A stretch of 64,000 bases of DNA from positions 1,132,390-1,196,389 of the forward strand of contig NC_044930.1 of NCBI RefSeq assembly GCF_003576645.1, written 5' to 3'. Shown one piece after another: positions 59,146 to 64,000 of this stretch. How positions within the stretch are numbered: position 1 is the first letter of the stretch; each line of letters begins with the position of its first letter. The stretch is from Ipomoea triloba (lineage: Eukaryota > Streptophyta > Magnoliopsida > Solanales > Convolvulaceae). Below the pieces are notes generated by a model. That model searched no databases, had not been told where the DNA came from, and worked only from the letters and a program-made list of their open reading frames with translations. A program made the translations under genes and the position numbers.

Positions 59146-61023
59146 TCTCTATTGTTTATGATAGGGGGTGGTTTAATAATTGAGTGATCCTAGAAATAAG
59201 TTAGGGAAAAAGGTTACACATGTATGGGAGTTTGTACAACGTAAAGTGTTATTACATGGAAGTGATGCACTAAAAGCAACAATAATAAAAAAGTGACATA
59301 GTTGGTGTTGAGTTGCAACCTTATCATACAACTTCCCCAAAACAATAATAATTAATTGTCATTAAAGGTCTCTAGAAATAGCAGTTTGTTAATCCAAGAA
59401 TTATTGTCTAGCAGCTTAAATATATACAGTAGTCCATGTGCAAAAGCTTGAATTGGTGCAGATTATTATGCACCAACCGCAGCCAATTTGCACTATACAT
59501 CTCCCACCTATGAGATTCTACTCTACTTCTCTCTAATAAGTCTCTTTTTCACACTCTAACATGTAACACATACACAACGAGAATACTAATGCAATTGCTA
59601 GGTCGGCTAAATGATCAATTTTGTAAGGCTGTAAGGCTGTAAAGCTGCACGTCAATGTATGTTAAAAAATTCTGGGCCAGGTGTGACTTTTCCCCTAAAC
59701 GAATTCAAACTAGCCTCACAATATGATGGGCTGTGAAATTATCGGAACTAATAAAATATTCGTATTACTTGACACAGAATCTCACTCAGTGTGACGGACT
59801 GGCTGGAATAATTTAAAAGTTGTAGTTGAAAATGTAATGTATATGTATGTATGTATTCTAATGTTTGTGATTGAATGTTGTAGTGAGATGATTGTTTGGT
59901 TTTGCTTTTGGAATCATTAGTTAAACCACTATATGCATCATCTTTCCACACTTGATTAACACGTCTCACCATACCATACACTACCAAGCTATGTTACTTT
60001 CAATTAGTGACTCATGAGATAGAGACTAATGAAAAAGCCTTCTATCTTTTTGGGAAAGACATCACAATTTAATTTAGCCAAAATACTTCCATAAATAAAA
60101 TCTAAAAATTCTAGGTTAGAGGTACGTAAAAAGTTTTGAGTTCAAACTTTGTGAATGGAGAATAATTCAGATGTTAAAAATATGTTCACCCACTTGAATT
60201 GACTACTTTTAGGATAAATTTGTATAGATTTAATTGTTACCCATTGACGTATAAAACAAGCAACCATCAAATTAGTTGGCAAAACTTATACTATAATAGG
60301 AGATATTATAAGGGTTAATAATTTCATTTTTCAAGAAATATAATGCAATTGATCAAATGACCAAAATATAAAAAGGACGTAAGAACGGTTGTCATATATT
60401 GTATCAATGTCATATGTATTTAGGTGATATTTTTCTAATTTTAAAATGTAATAATTTACATGAGGCATGAGATATTAAAACATATATGCTATTTTGAGAT
60501 AAATAATTAATGTTATATTCATCACTTTCTTGGTTTCACATCATAATTTTTATATATGATAATATTTAATTAATTATTTTATATTTAATTAATAAATACG
60601 GAGTAATTTTTTTTAATGTTAATGGTATCGGCGAACATCAAGTGGGCTGTGGTTTTTCCCTTTTTTTTTTTAATAATAATAAACCCAATTCTTTTCTTCT
60701 TTTTTTTTTTGAGAATAATAAACCCAATTCTATGTTACAGATCCCAACAGTCCAACTTTTGGTTCTGACACTCTGACAGTTGTAGTGTACTTATAAAGAA
60801 TAAAAGTCCCTACAAAATCATCCTTGAACTTCGTATACTTCAATTCCTTTTCATTAATTCCTAAAAAAGTAATCCTTTTTACTCTACTCTATTTTAATTT
60901 TAATTTTTTTTACTTTAATAGTTGATTTTTTGCACAAATTTTGCGACGCCAAGTAATAAAAAAAGAGGGATAAGAAAAATAAGAAAAGTTATTAAGAAGG
61001 AAAAGTTATTTTGCAATAAAATT

Positions 61024-61154
61024 AAGAAATGTAGCAAAAGTTGCCAAGGACCTTGTGATCCAGTGGCATCAAACCTTTCTTTTTATACGGGAGGTGGTGG
61101 GTTCAAGTCTCAGTGGAGTCAATACTCATTCAAAAAAGAAATGTAGCAAAAGTT
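61024..61154 (+). mobile_element. Young truncated SINE with 19-bp target-site duplication
   Basis: A 93-bp body (61043-61135) begins GCCAAGGACCTTGTGATCCA and has the B-box-like GTGGGTTCAAGTCTCAGTGG. It is flanked by perfect copies of AAGAAATGTAGCAAAAGTT at 61024-61042 and 61136-61154. It lacks the family 3' part (GGTTGAG) and ends in a short A-run. Confidence 0.85.
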
Positions 61155-62255
61155 TTACCCCTAAAAATACGCATATCAACAATAACACAAAAAGAATGTT
61201 AAATTTGTATCTTTGTCAAAATTTGGAATTTTGTGCAGTAATGAACCAATTGTGAACAATAATTTTTATTAAAAAAGATGTGCACCACCCAATTCAATTG
61301 AAGGTGCAGATGAGAAGGGTCCTCATGAAAGAGACAAAATGAGAAAGTGACCAAAATTGATTGAAAGGAAATTCATTTGTTGATATGGGAAAGGGCTAAT
61401 GCACCTTTTGCAAGTGGGCAAATGTTGCACACTCATACTAATGTTGCACTGGCATGTGGACATATACATACCTATCTAAGCTTTAATACCAATTTTTGGC
61501 ACATAAATTTCGTGTCACATATTTGACATGTGAGGACTTGATTCATTAGCCCCATACTATATATACATCCAATACCTCACATGGTAATAGCTGAGATTGA
61601 AATCACAATAAAATTATGATATCAACATTACTGTATTTTGATTTGTATAATTTTGGTAGTCCAATTCATAGTGTAGAGTTACACTAGTAATTTAGTATAA
61701 ATAGTCATGTTGCATTGTATGATCATACTATAGTGAAAATTATTCTTTCTTTTAGTATTTTTTGATCGAGAAATTATGATTGATTGTAATTAGTTTCTTT
61801 ATATAATATGGTTTGAACATAACATTAAGGGATGGAGGAATAAATTTAGAGTTACTTCCATTTTTTTCATAGATTTATAGGTGACAATTCACTTTTATTT
61901 TTTTTTAATTAGAACACCCTCATTTGGTCCTAGTATTATTGTAGCATAACCATTTTTAGTCCTCCATCAACAAAATTGTTGAAATGTCGTTAAATACAAA
62001 AACAAAGTAGGTTGAATCGTTATATTTTTTATGTTTATTATTTTTTTTTAAAAGTTCATATTTAAAGACCCAAACGTCATTGTATTTAAAGATATTTACA
62101 CTGTTTTGTTGATAAAAGGATAAAAATTGGTCATGTCACAATAATACTAAGACCAAAAGTTGATGTTCTAATAAAAAAATATATAAACTGTGACCTAAAA
62201 ATTTAGGACAAAAAATGGAATTACCTATAAATTTATTTAACAAAAGCGAATTAGA

Positions 62256-63509
62256 TTAAAAAATTAGGGTACAAGTGGGTTTAACACCATCCCAAACTCC
62301 GACACCGGGAATATCCTTAAACTGGGTTTTCAACCCATAACAAACAACGGTAAACGTCATTCGCCGGCTCAAATCCGACCCGGACTTGAACGTCGCTAGA
62401 ACCCCCATCGCCAGCCGGAACTCCAGGCTCCGGGTGCCGTCCAGCTCACTTTTCATCTCCTTCAACGGCGGCTCTCCCGTGCTGCGTTCTTTACTCGCCG
62501 GGCTCGAAAGCCGGGTCGCCAGGACTGCCTTCCCGTCCCGCTTCAGCTCCATGGGCTTCTCCACCTTGTTGGCTAACAAGAACTCGTTGTAGTAAACCAT
62601 GGACTCGATCCGCTCGAACATCACGTCGAGCCCGTGGTTCGGATTCTCCACCGTGAAATTCGCCTGCCACTATGTATGTTAGCAAACAGAGCTTTCTACA
62701 AATTACTGGTGCGTGTTGAGTAAATGTTCATTAATTTATTAAGTTAAAGTGCTAAACAAACATTAACAAACAAAATTTAGAGCTCGATACATTCGCTAAA
62801 CAAAAGGGCATAGTATTAATGTTCGCGAACATGTTTGTGAATATGTTCTTTAATATTAAGTAACACATTACTGAACGTGTTCGCAAACCTTAACAAATAC
62901 TAACGAATGCTTAACAAACGAATAGGAACAGAATTTTCAAAAACCTTAATATACTAACACGACAAAATCCTTAGCAAACAAACACGAACAACCTCGGTTA
63001 GTTTATGTTAGGTTCGTTAAAGGCCCTACCTGCCACGTGCCTGCGAGGGAGTTGTCGGAGAGATTGAACGAGGGGACGGAGAAGGCGACGACGTCGAAGA
63101 AGGGGACGGCGGAGCCGAAGACGACATACGTCAGCACGCTCATGGCGGCCGTCCCGAGGATCAAGAAAACTAAGAGGCACAAAATCACACGCGCCAAAAG
63201 TAGCTTCCGGCGCGGCTCGAATTCCACGTGCGGCGGCACCGCGGCGGCGTTGTAATACCCGGGGTGCTGCGGCGGTTGGTAGTAGGTCTGCATGGGAGGA
63301 TATTGGTGGTGGTGGTTAGGGTACCCCGGGGGCCCGGTGGCGTACGGAGACGGAGACGGCGGAAATCCGGGATGATAGGCTGGCGCCGGAAGAGGGTATC
63401 CGGGATAGTGGTGGTGAGGGAGTGGCGGTTGTAATGGAGGGTATCCTAAAACCGCCACCTTTGTTTCGTCCTCGTCGGGTAGGGGGGAGACCTTGGACTT
63501 CTTGTCCAT
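62256..63509 (-). CDS. NDR1/HIN1-like (NHL) protein with Pro-rich N terminus, copy 3
   Basis: Two exons, 63509-63030 and 62663-62256, join in frame to 295 aa. The N-terminal 95 residues are rich in Pro, Tyr and His (GYPPLQPPLPHHHYPGYPLP and similar), as in the Pro-rich NHL subgroup. A transmembrane helix follows RRKLLLARV (about 104-130), then FFDVVAFSVPSFNLSDNSLA and the LEA2 core with NFTVENPNHGLDVMFERIES (NPN at 167-169). The C terminus is VCYGLKTQFK, then KPTCTLIF. I chose the ATG at 63509; the frame stays open upstream to 63719 but that extension is not family-like. The 366-bp intron is filled with GTTCG/CGAAC-type repeat sequence. Its two exon edges repeat TGGCAG. Confidence 0.9.
62664..63029 (-). 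other. Repeat-rich intron of NHL copy 3
   Basis: Many short elements such as GTTCGCGAACATGTTTGTGA and AACAAACGAA give partial palindromes on both strands, typical of a dispersed plant repeat inserted in the intron. The donor side reads TGGCAG then GTAGGG; the acceptor side reads TAGTGGCAG then GCGAAT. Confidence 0.5.
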
Positions 63510-64000
63510 CTCCCCTAAGGTTCTAGAAAAGACGAAGAAATTAATAGAGATCAAATAATATAATTCAAAGGATTTAGCGATTGAAAAAGAAAAGAAAAGA
63601 TGATTGATTAAACTTGAATTCAAATTAGAATCAAATGAGAGAGAATGAGGAGAGATATGTCTGCCCCGGTTTAGTGGGTATCCTGCATGTATGTTGTTTC
63701 GAATTTTGTGCTCCTCCATGCAATGGGTAATTTACTGCTTACCTAATTAACTACGTTTTTATATGCCTTATAATATAATTTTTCTTTATTGAATCTATTG
63801 CACTACTTGAAAACATAATTGTGCCCACACAAATTTATTTTTAGACAATTATCAAAGCTCCTCGCACCGATACGACTTATATAACCCAACAAAGCCATCA
63901 CCCTTCATTTGAAATTTTAATTTTTAATTTTTGAGTGACGAAGAAAATTTGCAGTTCATATTTACTCGAAATTTCCATCTTTTAACTTTTTTTGGCTTTT
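63510..64000. other. Upstream flank of NHL copy 3
   Basis: Promoter and leader region. An open frame runs through the leader to 63719 without family similarity. Nothing else seen to the window end. Confidence 0.4.

Larger units (their letters stand above)
58511..62255. other. Intergenic between NHL copies 2 and 3
   Basis: About 3.7 kb, AT-rich. Holds a dispersed repeat copy (58950-59145), a young SINE with target-site duplication (61024-61154) and poly-T runs. No gene. Confidence 0.55.

Noticed and set aside
1..64000. CRISPR arrays, bacterial operons or viral insertions
   Set aside because: The window is plant nuclear DNA. The repeats seen are tandem, SINE or foldback types without spacer structure, and no viral protein domain was found.

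Overview
This is nuclear DNA from a flowering plant. AT-rich, repeat-filled intergenic DNA separates genes with typical plant introns (GT-AG, T-rich acceptors). The proteins are plant-specific or carry plant organelle targeting: OVATE, LOG, SMXL, HVA22, NHL, mTERF and chloroplast 2-Cys peroxiredoxin. Gene style and codon use fit a eudicot, probably an asterid. I lean weakly towards Convolvulaceae from the look of the dispersed repeats, but cannot show this without a search.

Twelve protein genes can be supported. Left part (1-19 kb): an OVATE family repressor (4.07-4.61 kb, -); a 12-exon lipid-droplet-associated-hydrolase-like alpha/beta hydrolase (6.93-9.89 kb, -); an HVA22-like ER membrane protein (11.41-14.64 kb, +), convergent with a conserved plant protein of unknown function (14.92-15.47 kb, -); and an intronless mTERF organelle protein (17.46-18.44 kb, -). 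Middle (19-41 kb): chloroplast 2-Cys peroxiredoxin (19.44-22.33 kb, +, 7 exons); a LOG cytokinin-activating enzyme (23.89-28.29 kb, -, 7 exons); and a SMXL3-type Clp/HSP101-like repressor (38.12-41.32 kb, +, 3 exons). Right part (51-64 kb): a single-pass membrane protein of unknown function (51.19-51.84 kb, +) and three NDR1/HIN1-like (LEA2-fold) membrane proteins on the same strand (54.07, 57.76 and 62.26 kb, all -), which form a loose local cluster.

Exon-intron models for the hydrolase, HVA22, peroxiredoxin, LOG, SMXL3 and the third NHL gene were rebuilt by hand. In each, the reading frame closes across every junction. One hydrolase intron needs a GC-AG splice pair.

The long gene-poor stretches (28.3-38.1 and 41.3-51.2 kb) hold microsatellites, short tandem duplications, tRNA-like SINE copies (two elsewhere in the window with clear target-site duplications), foldback/MITE-like elements, a candidate solo LTR and a nested dispersed repeat family. 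Two copies of that family lie in the SMXL3 introns. The genes do not form a pathway. Several act in hormone signalling or development (OFP, LOG, SMXL3) and others in membrane or stress biology (HVA22, NHL, peroxiredoxin). I found no convincing new biological system. The most interesting items are the repeat structures, the LOG C-terminal duplication, the GC-AG intron and the NHL cluster.
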